A stretch of 64,000 bases of DNA from Aquirufa rosea (GTDB lineage: Bacteria > Bacteroidota > Bacteroidia > Cytophagales > Spirosomataceae), in assembly GCF_004118285.1 (NCBI RefSeq), contig NZ_SDHY01000009.1:1-64000 (forward strand), read 5' to 3'. The notes under the pieces were generated by a model. It saw only the letters and a list, made by a program, of their open reading frames with translations. It searched no databases and was not told where the DNA came from. Both the position numbers and the translations under genes were made by a program. Shown in pieces: positions 1-9,649 of the stretch. Position 1 is the stretch's first letter; every line of letters begins with the position of its first letter.

Positions 1-180
1 GCCATCACGGTCAGTCGCTTTTTCTGTGCTATCCAAAATACCATCGTTATCAGAATCTAAGTCTAAATAGTTTGGAATTCCGTCGCCGTCTGTGTCTATA
101 TTCTTTTCTATGCTATCTGGGATACCATCGTTATCTGAATCTGGATCCTGGAAGTTAGGAATACCATCAGAGTCATAGTC
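1..180 (-). repeat. DxDxDG calcium-binding (TSP3-like) coding repeats
   Basis: Read on the minus strand, this stretch encodes consecutive Asp-rich units of the form DSDNDGIPD / DTDGDGIPN, typical of thrombospondin type 3-like calcium-binding repeats. Related units recur around 200-245 and 355-510. They probably form a rigid stalk in the secreted protein and continue beyond the left edge. Confidence 0.7.
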
Positions 181-1968
181 TTGGCAGCTTGGACCACCCC
201 AAGCACATTCTACACTATTTAAGATACCATCACCATCACAGTCATTGGATCCAAAAATAGTATAAGCTGAAGTTCCTAAGCTAGGAGGGTTTCCACCAGC
301 ACCGCCCACGCAATAATTTAAAGGTTGCGAATCTGATCCATTATTTGTTCCATCGCCATCGCAGTCTGTATTTCTCCATGCTGTAGATGTATTAGCAAAA
401 ATCTGGCTCGCTGGCTTGTATGAACAACCATCATTTGGATTAGTACCATCCATGGCCTCTTGTTCATCTGAAACACCATCGCCATCTGAGTCGCTTATCA
501 CAATCGTATTTGATGCCGAACTAGTAGGACTCGTTCCTTGGGAATTAGTCGCCGTGACCGTAAAAGTATAATTCGTATTATAAAAAAAGTTCTTATTATC
601 TGGTGGGCCTTGGATCGTGATCGGACTTGAAGTTCCCGTGCCTATTAAGCCCGCTGGAGATGAAGTTACCGTATAGCTCGTAATTGGAGATCCGCCATTG
701 TTTGCAGGTGCTGAAAAAGCTACGTCAATCGAATTAGAATTTAAGGTCGCGATGACGCTGGTGGGGGCAGAGGGAGTAGTAGCTACAATAGTAAAAGATT
801 GACTTTTTGTGCCATTATAATAACCCAATCCTGTGAGGGTAACAGATGCAGTTCCTACATTCGTATTATCGGCATAGGCTACAGAATAATCACTACCAAG
901 CGTCAAAGTTGTTGGTCCGTCCTTGACTACAATCGAAGGCGTCAAAGCTGCTCCTGTGTAATATTGATTTTCAATTGCGTCAATTGTCAGCCTACTAACG
1001 GCAGAGCCAGAAGTCATTACTCTATTTCCAACTCCACTTCTAGATACAGCTACAAATATACCATTACCATAAGTAACGCTACTCCAATCATTATCTGTCA
1101 CGGATGTCCGAGTAGACCAAGTAATCCCATTAGAGCTGGTCATCACTCGATTTCCTGTTCCTGTTGAGGAAACGGCAACAAATAAACCATTACCATAGGT
1201 AACACCATACCAAGCATTATCTGCAGGAGAAATGCGAGCAGTCCAAGTAATTCCATCGGGGCTGGTCATTACTCGATTTCCTGTTCCTGTTGAGGAAACG
1301 GCAACAAATAACCCATTTTCATAAATTACACTTCTCCATTCATTATCTATTGGTGTTGTTCTAGATGTCCAAGTAACCCCATCGGGGCTAGTCATTACTC
1401 GATTTCCAGTACCTGTAATAGCAACCGCAACAAATAAACCATTTCCATACGTAACGCCATACCAAGCATTATCTGCAGGAGAAATGCGAGCAGTCCAAGT
1501 AATTCCATCGGGGCTGGTCATTACTCGATTTCCTGTTCCTGTTGAGGAAACGGCAACAAATAACCCATTTCCATACGCTACACTTTGCCAAACATTATTT
1601 GAAGCCGGAGTTTGAGAGGTCCAGGTAATTCCATCTGGGCTCGTACTAACTTTGTTTTGTCCAACAGATACGAATACTCCATTTCCATATGTAACACATC
1701 TCCCAACATCTAAAGTTCTAGTGGTCCAAGTTATACCATCTGGACTAGTCATAGCTCGATTTGATCCTCCATCAGTAGAAACAGCAACAAATAACGCATT
1801 TCCATAAGTTACACTATTCCAATTATTATCTGCTGCTGATGTTTGAGAAGTCCAGTTTATTTGTGCATGACTTTGAAAATAAATTAGAAAAAATAAAAGT
1901 AAAAATAGTGTTTTACCTAAAAAAGAAATTAAACGCACTTTCAAGTAAAGGAAGTGTAATAACTGCAT
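1..1968 (-). CDS. Large secreted repeat protein (Asp-box-like repeats, Ig-like region, thrombospondin type 3-like repeats), partial
   Basis: The minus frame is open from the left edge to an ATG at 1968, so the C-terminus lies outside the window. A hydrophobic signal peptide of about 36 residues ends at SHA-Q. About 280 residues of tandem 42-residue repeats follow, each with a [10 protein letters not shown] core and an Asp-box-like SPDGITW element, suggesting a beta-propeller-like fold. Then come a MBG/Ig-like segment, a fibronectin III-like segment ([10 protein letters not shown]...) and, towards the edge, Asp-rich DSDNDGIPD repeats typical of calcium-binding TSP3 stalks. This layout fits a surface or secreted adhesin; in this phylum such proteins usually end in a T9SS sorting domain, which cannot be seen here. 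An upstream in-frame ATG at 2013 is an alternative start; 1968 gives the better signal peptide. The biological role is unknown. Confidence 0.85.
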   Translation of the reverse strand, partial: MQLLHFLYLKVRLISFLGKTLFLLLFFLIYFQSHAQINWTSQTSAADNNWNSVTYGNALFVAVSTDGGSNRAMTSPDGITWTTRTLDVGRCVTYGNGVFVSVGQNKVSTSPDGITWTSQTPASNNVWQSVAYGNGLFVAVSSTGTGNRVMTSPDGITWTARISPADNAWYGVTYGNGLFVAVAITGTGNRVMTSPDGVTWTSRTTPIDNEWRSVIYENGLFVAVSSTGTGNRVMTSPDGITWTARISPADNAWYGVTYGNGLFVAVSSTGTGNRVMTSSNGITWSTRTSVTDNDWSSVTYGNGIFVAVSRSGVGNRVMTSGSAVSRLTIDAIENQYYTGAALTPSIVVKDGPTTLTLGSDYSVAYADNTNVGTASVTLTGLGYYNGTKSQSFTIVATTPSAPTSVIATLNSNSIDVAFSAPANNGGSPITSYTVTSSPAGLIGTGTSSPITIQGPPDNKNFFYNTNYTFTVTATNSQGTSPTSSASNTIVISDSDGDGVSDEQEAMDGTNPNDGCSYKPASQIFANTSTAWRNTDCDGDGTNNGSDSQPLNYCVGGAGGNPPSLGTSAYTIFGSNDCDGDGILNSVECAWGGPSCQDYDSDGIPNFQDPDSDNDGIPDSIEKNIDTDGDGIPNYLDLDSDNDGILDSTEKATDRDG
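1014..1860 (-). repeat. Tandem 126-bp coding repeats (Asp-box-like)
   Basis: About seven tandem units of 126 bp (42 codons) lie inside the large secreted protein gene. Units two apart are nearly identical: 1205-1318 and 1457-1570 match base for base over 114 bp, at an offset of exactly 252 bp. Other units have diverged, for example one variant with an AITGTG core and one shortened unit near 1650-1720. The pattern points to recent duplication or gene conversion of two-unit blocks. Confidence 0.85.
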
Positions 1969-2013
1969 GTAAAATATTTTCAGAACTGAATAGTTACCTA
2001 AAAATAAAGCCAT

Positions 2014-2692
2014 CAATCTAAATTTCCTAATTAAGAAATAGACCGTAATGCCATAACCATTTCAAAAACATCATGTTACATTGAACTAATAAAAATAGAT
2101 GCGAAGTATGAGCTAGCTCCAAAAAATTGAATAACTAATTGGGTATTTTTTATGTCAATAAAATCAAATACACATATGAACATAAGATTTACTGTGTGAA
2201 AACATTTATAGATGAATATCAAATGACCTAACGCCCTGAATGCAATTGTAGTTAAACTACTTATCTAATTCTTTTGAAAGTTGAACTTATTTTCAAATAC
2301 GATTCTTAAACAATTTAATGAAATTTCAAATTCATTTTTATTGGAGCAACAAATAAGATAACACAACCTACTGATTTCATCCACATTTAATAGAATCAAT
2401 ATTATGAAATTACTCGTTTTAATTAAACTGGTTAAGTTTTGATTCGATTAAGGCACTTTTAAGTCGGCTCCGTGTTTTCTTTGGGACCTCAATCTTCAAA
2501 ACCTATTTGTAAGTCAAGAGCTGTTTTCCATCTAGAATATTACTCTTTATGGTTATTTAAAATATAGCATGACTCACCAACTCAAGAAATCAATCAGGCA
2601 GTCCTATCATATCATCTAACTGTTGCTAAGATTCAACAATAAGATATATGTAGCTTCCGAAATGCCCTTTCAGAAAATGTCGAATAGCTTCA
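2014..2692. other. Non-coding stretch, nothing recognised
   Basis: About 680 bp of AT-rich sequence lies between the 5' end of the repeat-protein gene and the 3' end of the SGNH hydrolase gene. I see no open frame with protein-like composition, no tRNA-like element and no convincing terminator. It should hold the promoter of the repeat-protein gene, but I could not place one. Confidence 0.4.
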
Positions 2693-3394
2693 TTAAAAAC
2701 TCAAAAAATTAGCATAAATCAATTCTGCCCATTTACTGTAAGCCAAGGCCGAGGGATGCAGCCCATCTTGACACACCCAGGCAGGGTTATTTTTGGAAGC
2801 TCGACCTAATTCGGTGATATCTACATAAATACATTTACGTTGAAGTGCAATCCTCTTATTGATGGCATTGAACCCATCTATTTCTTGACTTATCTTTCCT
2901 GTGTCCAATTGTCGACCTACAGGCGTTAAACTATAATCCGGTATAGAAAGAACCCAAACTCTTCGTTGATCACCACCAGCCAATTCAATAGACCGATTCA
3001 AAATCTTGGTGAAATTTTCCCGATAGGTAGCGGTATCCACTCCTTGATATTGATCATTTACCCCGATCAGCAGCGAAATAAAATTATGTCCTTCTAAATT
3101 TTGTTCCCCCATCGACCGAATCAAATCGGCACTTGTCCAACCCGTTTTCGCCAAATAAGTCAATCGCCTGGATTGAACAAGTTTGCCTTTTAATAATTCG
3201 AGTGCCTGAAAGGGAAATCGATCCTGAGCATTAACTCCTTGTCCGATCGTATACGAGTCTCCCAAGGCCAACCAGGAAATAGCGACTGAATCTTTAGGGG
3301 CATCCAAAGGCTTTGACAAACCCATTTCTGCCTCCATGGATTTCCGACATGAGAAGCCTATTCCAAATAAGAAAAGAATAATCCAAAACCTCAT
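2693..3394 (-). CDS. SGNH/GDSL-family esterase lipoprotein
   Basis: Predicted 233-residue lipoprotein of the SGNH hydrolase superfamily, which hydrolyses esters of lipids or acetylated sugars. The chosen start (MRFWIILFLF) gives a lipobox ending GFSC with Cys16; a longer frame reaches 3469 but would bury this signal. Visible motifs are block I GDSYT with the catalytic Ser near residue 47, block III GVND in the middle, and block V DGLHPSALAY near the C-terminus with the catalytic Asp and His. The protein is probably anchored in the periplasm or at the outer membrane. It is divergent from the next gene and not in an evident operon. Substrate unknown. Confidence 0.85.
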   Translation of the reverse strand: MRFWIILFLFGIGFSCRKSMEAEMGLSKPLDAPKDSVAISWLALGDSYTIGQGVNAQDRFPFQALELLKGKLVQSRRLTYLAKTGWTSADLIRSMGEQNLEGHNFISLLIGVNDQYQGVDTATYRENFTKILNRSIELAGGDQRRVWVLSIPDYSLTPVGRQLDTGKISQEIDGFNAINKRIALQRKCIYVDITELGRASKNNPAWVCQDGLHPSALAYSKWAELIYANFLSF

Positions 3395-3510
3395 GGAGTC
3401 AAAACCAATGCCGAGATGAATTGTTTGCAAGCCGGGTTTGATGGGCATTAATCCATTGACAGCGAGCAAGGTGGCTCCGGAGTTATGGAAAATTGAGAGC
3501 TAATAATAAC

Positions 3511-3539
3511 TTGGACATAAATAATTTTGTCTACATTTA
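3511..3539 (+). promoter_or_regulatory. Bacteroidota-type promoter (TTG-N18-TAATTTTG)
   Basis: A TTG at 3511-3513 is followed after 18 nt by TAATTTTG at 3532-3539. This matches the Bacteroidota sigma consensus (TTTG, about 19 nt, TAnnTTTG) well. Transcription would start near 3546 and read into the peptidase-like lipoprotein gene at 3613. A small CCTCC/GGAGG hairpin (3555-3569) would lie in the leader. Not tested. Confidence 0.5.
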
Positions 3540-3612
3540 GTTATCACAAATAAACCTCCATTTCGGAGGACCCATTCGAATTTAACATTTACTACCCTAC
3601 ATCTATCCTATT

Positions 3613-4617
3613 ATGATCAAGTCACTTTCATTTATCCTCTCATGTTGGGCTCTATTTTCTTGTTCCCAATCCTCTGAAAACCTAAGCCATTACTTTACTT
3701 ATCCCGATAGCCTGGAAGCTGCCGGCGTGAAAATGATACCCATTTCTACTCCAAAAGGCAATTTTAAGGTATGGACAAAACGATTTGGCAATAACCCCAA
3801 GATTAAAATTCTCCTCTTGCATGGCGGTCCTGCCATGACACACGAGTATATGGAATGCTTTCAAACATTTTTTCAAAGAGAGGGATTTGAGTTTTACGAG
3901 TATGACCAACTAGGCTCCTATTACAGCGATCAACCTAGTGATTCGACACTTTGGAAAACGGAACGTTTTGTGGAGGAGGTAGAGCAAGTACGCAAGGCCA
4001 TCGGCGCAGATCAATCGAACTTCTATATACTTGGGAATTCCTGGGGTGGCATTCTAGGTATGGAATATGCCTTGAAATACCAAAAAAATCTCAAGGGTCT
4101 GTTGATCTCCAATATGGTGGCCAGTGCCCCTGAATATGGAAAATATGCAGAAACTGTTTTAGCCAAACAAATGGATCCGAAGGTGTTGGCTGAAATTAGA
4201 GCGCTAGAGGCGAAGAAGGATTTCAATAATCCACGTTACATGGAACTGCTGATACCCAACTTCTATCATGAGCATATTTGTCGCTTAAAAGAATGGCCTG
4301 ATGCCTTAAATCGCTCATTGAAGCACGCGAATAATTCCATCTATGTCCAAATGCAAGGACCCAGTGAATTTGGAATAAGTGGACTGTTGGCTACTTGGGA
4401 TATCAAAAATCGTTTAAAAGAGATTTATGTACCGACCTTGATGATTGGTGCGAAATATGATACCATGGATCCTAAAGCTATGGAAGAACAAAGTAAAATG
4501 GTTCAAAATGGTTCCTATTTGTATTGTCCTAAGGGTAGCCACCTGGCGATGTGGGACGACCAAAAAATCTATATGAATGGCGTTATTTCATTCATCAAGA
4601 AGGTTAACCGAGAATAA
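3613..4617 (+). CDS. Proline-iminopeptidase-like alpha/beta hydrolase lipoprotein (S33 family)
   Basis: A 334-residue alpha/beta hydrolase with a lipoprotein signal (lipobox FSC, Cys17). The oxyanion-hole motif HGGPA (about residues 70-74) and the nucleophile elbow GNSWGG (Ser143) are characteristic of the proline-specific peptidase family S33. Asp283 (KYDTMD) and His310 (GSHLAMW) complete a plausible triad. Members release N-terminal proline or hydrolyse prolyl amides, but exported members may have other substrates. The gene stands alone, with its own promoter and a strong terminator. Family assignment is firm; substrate is inferred only. Confidence 0.85.
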   Translation: MIKSLSFILSCWALFSCSQSSENLSHYFTYPDSLEAAGVKMIPISTPKGNFKVWTKRFGNNPKIKILLLHGGPAMTHEYMECFQTFFQREGFEFYEYDQLGSYYSDQPSDSTLWKTERFVEEVEQVRKAIGADQSNFYILGNSWGGILGMEYALKYQKNLKGLLISNMVASAPEYGKYAETVLAKQMDPKVLAEIRALEAKKDFNNPRYMELLIPNFYHEHICRLKEWPDALNRSLKHANNSIYVQMQGPSEFGISGLLATWDIKNRLKEIYVPTLMIGAKYDTMDPKAMEEQSKMVQNGSYLYCPKGSHLAMWDDQKIYMNGVISFIKKVNRE

Positions 4618-4630
4618 TGGTTAGGATGTT

Positions 4631-4668
4631 ATTGTGAACCACCTGAAATGGTGGTTCACAATTTTATT
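4631..4668 (+). terminator. Rho-independent terminator
   Basis: A perfect 13-bp inverted repeat (4631-4643 with 4650-4662, six-base loop) is followed by a T-rich run, 13 bp after the stop codon of the S33 hydrolase gene. Confidence 0.85.
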
Positions 4669-4776
4669 ACTATGGCTTAATTCAAAGATTGGAACAACTT
4701 CACTTCCCTGAATGAATCATGTGAAACCAGATATGAATTTGAGTATGCCTACCTATTGAGTATTATGAATTAGATT

Positions 4777-5301
4777 CTACAATTTATCTAACCAAATTAA
4801 ATCGCTGGTTTTATAGCCAATCTTTTCTGCTATTTGCAGGTAATCTTTTTTCACATCCTCTGGAATCGTTTTTTTCCTGGACAAAATCCATAAATACGAT
4901 AGTTTCTCACCTGCTACCAAAGCATATTGATAATTGGAGTCGAGTGCCACAATATTATACCCACCATAAAATGGGCCAAAAAAAGACACCTTTAACATTC
5001 CGACGTTTTCCTTGCCCACAAACTTAGCTTTCCCTATAGACTCTTTCCATATTTTTTTATTGGGCTCATATCCTCTATTCACCACCTTGATCGTCCCATT
5101 TTCATTCAGCGAGTAGTTGGCCGTTGTGTTGATAAGATTTCTCTCAAAATAGAAATCCAGCCTTGCCACTTCATACCAGTTGCCTAGGTATTTGGACTTA
5201 TCAAAATTCTGTATGGCCTTGGCTCCTTCAGGAATGGTAGAAGCAGAACATGCTCCTAAAAACAAGGAAAAGGTCAAGTATATTAGATGGTATCGCTTCA
5301 T
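4777..5301 (-). CDS. blc: Outer-membrane lipocalin (Blc-like lipoprotein)
   Basis: A 174-residue bacterial lipocalin with a lipoprotein signal (FLGAC, Cys18). The hallmark lipocalin motif GNWYEVARLD begins near residue 41, and the later strand motif YALVAGEKLSYLWILSR matches the Blc family. Length is normal for Blc. These proteins bind fatty acids or lysophospholipids at the outer membrane and are linked to envelope stress. The gene is monocistronic as far as can be seen, convergent with the S33 hydrolase gene. Confidence in the family is high; ligand is inferred from the family. Confidence 0.9.
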   Translation of the reverse strand: MKRYHLIYLTFSLFLGACSASTIPEGAKAIQNFDKSKYLGNWYEVARLDFYFERNLINTTANYSLNENGTIKVVNRGYEPNKKIWKESIGKAKFVGKENVGMLKVSFFGPFYGGYNIVALDSNYQYALVAGEKLSYLWILSRKKTIPEDVKKDYLQIAEKIGYKTSDLIWLDKL

Positions 5302-5591
5302 TGTGAATTATATGAATTAAGATTGTACCCGTTAAGTAAACCGGTAAATGCTAATAAAGTTAAAGATGGATTCACAAACTAAATTTCAAGTATGGATATT
5401 GACCTCCTTTTCACACTGAACTAAGTTTTATGAGCCTAGTAAATTCACCAATTAAGAATCAAAAAACTTTCTTCCATAGAGGGTAATTTTAATATAATTA
5501 GACTTTAATAGCTTAAGTAACTAGGCACTTAATTCAATTGTAGGCATCTATTATATGGCTCCAATTTGGCGATGTTAATTCAATTTTCAAT

Positions 5592-7115
5592 CTAATTTCT
5601 CTTATCCTTTATCCTCTGCAATAATTCCGACAATTCTTTCACCACTTCAAGATGCTGATTAGCCACATTATTTTTTTCACTAATGTCCGTTTTAAGGTTG
5701 TACAACTGAGGCAATGAACTGTTGCCCAATTCGATATTCACCAGTTTGTTGACGGCTGGTCCAGCATGGGGTTCAATGTATTTCCATTCTCCCTTCACAA
5801 TCGCCAATGAATTCATCCCTTGTTTTACCAATACTTTTCTACCTTCCGTACTTTTGCCCAATAATGGATTCCACATATCCTCACTGTCTGGAGCCTCATT
5901 GCTTGGTAATTTTTTATTAAAAAATTGAGCAAAAGTAGCGAGGAAATCAATCTGAGAAACCATGGCATCAGACACCTGTGCTTTGATTTTTCCTGGCCAA
6001 CTAATCAGCATGGGTACTCTAGTTCCAGCTTCAAATGTACTATACTTTCCTCCCCGCAATTCCCACCAAGGTCTATGTCCATTCAACTGTGAAACAGCTC
6101 CATCCTGATACCCATCATCCAATACTGGACCATTGTCGCTCGAAAATATAATCATCGTATTATCAGCAATCCCCAAATTTTGTAATTGACTCACTATTTC
6201 ACCCACAGTCCAATCCAACTGCAAAATAGCATCACCCCTTAAACCCAATCCGCTCTTTCCCCTAAACATAGTGGAAGGCATACGTGGCACATGTGGCTCG
6301 GTTAAGGCATAAAATAAAAAGAAAGGATGGGCTTTATTACTTTCGATAAACTCCTTGGCCTTAGCTAAAAAAGTAAGTGGCATTTCTTCATCTGTCCAGC
6401 GTGCCAATTTCCCTCCACTCATGTAGCCAATTCTGCCAATTCCATTCACAATGGTATTGTTATGTCCATGATTGGGGGATGATTGTAATTTGAGTAATTC
6501 AGGATTCTCCAATCCGGTAGGTTCCGTACCAATTTTTGATTGGTAGTTTACCTCAATCGGATCGGTAGAGTCGCGTGCCACCACGTAATTATTTTCCACA
6601 AATACTGTTGGTACCCTATCTGCTGTCGCTGGAAATATAAAGGAATAATTAAAACCCACTTCATTGGGCCCCGGTGTGATTTTTTGGTTCCAGTTCTTTT
6701 GCACCGCATTGCCCAATCCTAGATGCCATTTGCCGACCAATCCCGTCCGGTATCCTTTTTGTTGAAATAATGCTGGTAGAGTTATCTTATCTGTTGGGAT
6801 GATTAAAGCTGCATCACCAGGCAAAATACCCGTTCCCGATTTACGCCATGGATACTGCCCCGTCATTAAGGCATACCTTGAGGGTGTACAAGTTGCGGAT
6901 GTGGCATGAGCATTGGTAAACCGTATTCCACTATTGGCTAGCTTATCCAGATGAGGTGTTTTGATTTTGGTGGCGCCATAGCAACTCAAATCTCCATAGC
7001 CTAAATCATCCACATAAATAAAAATGACATTGGGGCGGTCAGCTGTTTTTTGGGCGAGACACGGAATGGCCCACAGCAGGGCAATTAAAAAACAAAAGCT
7101 ATTTCTAAACCTCAT
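5592..7115 (-). CDS. Exported type I sulfatase (arylsulfatase family)
   Basis: Predicted 507-residue exported sulfatase. The chosen start (MRFRNSFCFL) gives a signal peptide cleaved after CLA-Q; the open frame extends to 7244 but the extra residues look non-coding. The signature CTPSR (Cys76) is the site converted to formylglycine, and the paired Asp in YVDDLGYGD (about residues 36-37) binds calcium. The FSSDNGP motif and a C-terminal GEWKYI region fit family S1 enzymes acting on sulfated glycans. No sulfatase-maturing enzyme is visible here. It is divergent from a Tat-exported oxidoreductase gene, hinting at a shared carbohydrate role, but the specific sulfated substrate is not known. Confidence 0.9.
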   Translation of the reverse strand: MRFRNSFCFLIALLWAIPCLAQKTADRPNVIFIYVDDLGYGDLSCYGATKIKTPHLDKLANSGIRFTNAHATSATCTPSRYALMTGQYPWRKSGTGILPGDAALIIPTDKITLPALFQQKGYRTGLVGKWHLGLGNAVQKNWNQKITPGPNEVGFNYSFIFPATADRVPTVFVENNYVVARDSTDPIEVNYQSKIGTEPTGLENPELLKLQSSPNHGHNNTIVNGIGRIGYMSGGKLARWTDEEMPLTFLAKAKEFIESNKAHPFFLFYALTEPHVPRMPSTMFRGKSGLGLRGDAILQLDWTVGEIVSQLQNLGIADNTMIIFSSDNGPVLDDGYQDGAVSQLNGHRPWWELRGGKYSTFEAGTRVPMLISWPGKIKAQVSDAMVSQIDFLATFAQFFNKKLPSNEAPDSEDMWNPLLGKSTEGRKVLVKQGMNSLAIVKGEWKYIEPHAGPAVNKLVNIELGNSSLPQLYNLKTDISEKNNVANQHLEVVKELSELLQRIKDKRN

Positions 7116-7579
7116 ATAAAAACGAGTATAATGTTTGTGATTTAGTGAAACCCTAAAATGAAAAAACATGGAAAAAGTCTTAACAATTTTAGAAAATATA
7201 TTGAAAAGAAAAATAATCATATTAATGGTGTAATAAAACATCAAAAGAATAATAATCTAAACATGTAATTAATTCAGATAAATAAATCTACTTTGATTTA
7301 AAGTATTTTAGGTAAGTAAATGAGTTAATCATTTCATCTAACATTCGCATCTTAAGTCAATCTCTCAAGTAAATTTCATGTCGTATGCTGTTAAACCATG
7401 TTTTATGTCAAAATCTGAAATTGAATTAATGTATCAAAAAAATACCAAAATCATTTCAAGCGGAATCGAATGACCCTAAAATAAATTTTCACATGAAAAT
7501 TACTGAAAAAAGTATAAATTATTCCCAGTTTTTTACTATAATTAGAAATATCTTACAAGATTTATAAACCTCTATCCTC
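7116..7579. other. Divergent intergenic region
   Basis: About 460 bp between the divergent sulfatase and Gfo/Idh/MocA genes. It must carry both promoters, but I find no perfect TAnnTTTG element with proper spacing. The sequence is AT-rich with no open frame of protein-like composition. Part of it can be read as an N-terminal extension of the sulfatase frame (to 7244), which I regard as non-coding. Confidence 0.4.
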
Positions 7580-8941
7580 ATGAAAAATAAACTCCGATTT
7601 GACTCAAGAAGGCGCTTTCTTCTCAAAGCTGCTACTGCAGCTATGGCTGCTCCTGTTTTACTTGGACAACCTTTAAGAGCTGCTTCTCCCAATGGTCGCT
7701 TACAACATGCTTGCATAGGCGTGGGTGGAATGGGTTGGGGAGATTTACAGCAATTTAAAAAACACAATTTAGTGGACATCGTTGCGATATGTGATGTGGA
7801 TGAAAAGAACTTAAAAAAGGCTGCAGATCTATTACCCAACGCAAGAACCTACACAGACTGGAGGGAAATGTTCAAACAAGAAGCTGATAAAATAGATTCT
7901 GTCAATGTTTCTGTTCCTGATCATAATCATTTTGTTATAGCCGTAGAAGCCATACGTAGACGAAAACATGTTTATTGTCAAAAGCCTATGTGCCATGATG
8001 TAGCCGAGGTAAGAATTTTAACCTTGGAAGCTACCAAAGCAGGTGTGGTCACCCAATTAGGCACACAAGTAGCCTCCACTTCAGGTGACAGAACAGGTGT
8101 AGAAATTTTAAAGTCAGGAATCATTGGCAAAGTAAAACACGCTTATTTATGTTCAAATAGACCTGGAGCAGTTGCAAAATACCGACATGTGGGTCCAAGG
8201 CCAACGGAAGGAATAGAAAACCCACCAAGTCACCTTCATTGGGACAACTGGATCGGAACGGCACCCATGCGCCCATATGTACCCAATATATATCATCAAG
8301 CTATTTGGAGAACGTGGCAGGACTTTGGTACGGGCTGGTCAGGTGATATTGGTTGTCACATCTTTGATGCCGTTTGGAAAGGATTGGACATGAAAAATCC
8401 GATTTCTGTGGTGGCAGAAGTACAAAAATCATGGCAGGAATCTCCTGAAAGAAGAGCTGATACCTGGCCGCAAGGAAATCACATCACCTGGACTTTTCCT
8501 GGAAATGAAAAAACAGCAACAGATCAACTGACAGTTGAATGGTTTGATGGGGAATTTTACCCTCCCAAAGAAATTAGAGCATTATTCTCTGAGACAGATT
8601 ATCCAGCAGAGTCGGCTATGATCATAGGAACCGAAGGAGCCCTACTCATACCACATCAAAAAATGCCCGTTTTATTGCCGGAATCCAAATTCAAAAATTA
8701 TACTCCACCAATCAAACCCGATAGAAATCATTACCATCATTTTGTTGATGCTTGTCTAGGTGGAGAAAAAACAGAGTCCCATTTCGCTCAATCTGGACCT
8801 ATGACTGAAGCAGTATTATTGGGAACGGTGGCTATTCGCGTACCTGATCAATTGTTGATATGGGATGCGAAAAAAATGAAATTCCCTAATTACCCATTAG
8901 CCAACCAATACATCCAAAGAAAATATAGAAAAGGTTGGTAA
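7580..8941 (+). CDS. Tat-exported Gfo/Idh/MocA-family oxidoreductase
   Basis: A 453-residue NAD(P)-dependent oxidoreductase with a twin-arginine signal (SRRRFLLKAA near residues 9-18). A Rossmann nucleotide-binding core starts at GVGGMGWGD. The motif QKPMCHD corresponds to the conserved EKP region of the family, with Glu replaced by Gln. The C-terminal part matches long exported members common in Bacteroidota and Planctomycetota. Tat export implies folding with cofactor in the cytoplasm before transport. Related proteins oxidise or epimerise sugars, and some (GH109) cleave glycosides by an NAD-dependent mechanism; which applies here cannot be told. It is divergent from a sulfatase gene, suggesting glycan processing. 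Confidence 0.85.
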   Translation: MKNKLRFDSRRRFLLKAATAAMAAPVLLGQPLRAASPNGRLQHACIGVGGMGWGDLQQFKKHNLVDIVAICDVDEKNLKKAADLLPNARTYTDWREMFKQEADKIDSVNVSVPDHNHFVIAVEAIRRRKHVYCQKPMCHDVAEVRILTLEATKAGVVTQLGTQVASTSGDRTGVEILKSGIIGKVKHAYLCSNRPGAVAKYRHVGPRPTEGIENPPSHLHWDNWIGTAPMRPYVPNIYHQAIWRTWQDFGTGWSGDIGCHIFDAVWKGLDMKNPISVVAEVQKSWQESPERRADTWPQGNHITWTFPGNEKTATDQLTVEWFDGEFYPPKEIRALFSETDYPAESAMIIGTEGALLIPHQKMPVLLPESKFKNYTPPIKPDRNHYHHFVDACLGGEKTESHFAQSGPMTEAVLLGTVAIRVPDQLLIWDAKKMKFPNYPLANQYIQRKYRKGW

Positions 8942-8950
8942 AACACAGGA

Positions 8951-9530
8951 ACAAAATCTCTTGAACGCAATTGCATAAACGTAATTGATTTTTTGATATT
9001 AAATTATCCATTCTACCTTAGATCAACAGAATTAGTTAAGCAAAGTGTAAAAAATGTTAATATAGATAAAAAAGAATTCACCCTAGTAATTAAAAAGGTT
9101 AACATTCATAAAGAGGTGGTAAATGTCTTTTCTCCAGATGTTATGCACCTAAGGAAAGAGCTTATTAGTGAATGCTCAAGTACTAATTACCTTCTTTTTT
9201 CAAAAGGATATTTACCTATAAAAAATTAACGAATACAAGAGCTAATTCTGTTCTATGGCACTACTATGTTCAAAAAAATGAATATGCCCTATCATTTTTA
9301 CTTATTAAAACGTAAGTATTTGGATACTCTAGATGAGTTTCAAAATTCAATTGCAATGAACAACAAAAACATTGCCTATTTAAATGCTAGTTATACAACA
9401 ATATCTATAACTGAATAACATGATTTAGTTGGAAACTAGGAAAGACAGATAGAAGCTTTAAAATACTTTTTACTCGAAATGACAATAAATAACACAAATC
9501 TGAAATTAATTCTGATAAATAGGTCAGATA
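8951..9530 (+). pseudogene. Decayed tyrosine recombinase (integrase) remnant
   Basis: One frame (8951-9229) encodes a segment with FYLRSTELVKQ, resembling the box I Arg region of tyrosine recombinases, followed by NIDKKEF and a YLLFSKG segment like the NDYLFS turn of Bacteroidota integrases. After a stop, 9265-9417 encodes YLLKRKYLDTL and then YLNASYTTISITE, reminiscent of the shortened box II and the GHSS...TEKY end of such enzymes, and stops again. The start codon, SAM-like domain and clear catalytic His/Tyr motifs are missing. I read it as a degraded integrase; the similarity is by eye only. A short intact ORF (8993-9229, TTG start) is part of it. Confidence 0.4.
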
Positions 9531-9649
9531 TCCCATTTTAAATCTTCCACAAATCCTTAATCGTCTACAAAAAAAGCCTATTGCTAGATTCTATTTGTTT
9601 TTGTCTTTTTTAAAAAAAACATTCGTACGTTAGATACAATTTATATACC

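Noticed and set aside
799-1167. 122-codon open frame on the plus strand
   Set aside because: It is antisense to the repeat-protein gene; its composition reflects the coding repeats on the other strand.
1014-1860. Regularly spaced DNA repeats that might suggest a CRISPR array
   Set aside because: The 126-bp units are contiguous, in frame and encode a 42-residue protein repeat with no spacers.
1839-2021. 60-codon plus-strand open frame
   Set aside because: It overlaps the signal peptide region of the minus-strand secreted protein and has no family-like features.
8993-9229. 78-codon gene with TTG start
   Set aside because: The similarity to integrase core segments extends upstream of the start and continues in later frames, so it is treated as part of a pseudogene.
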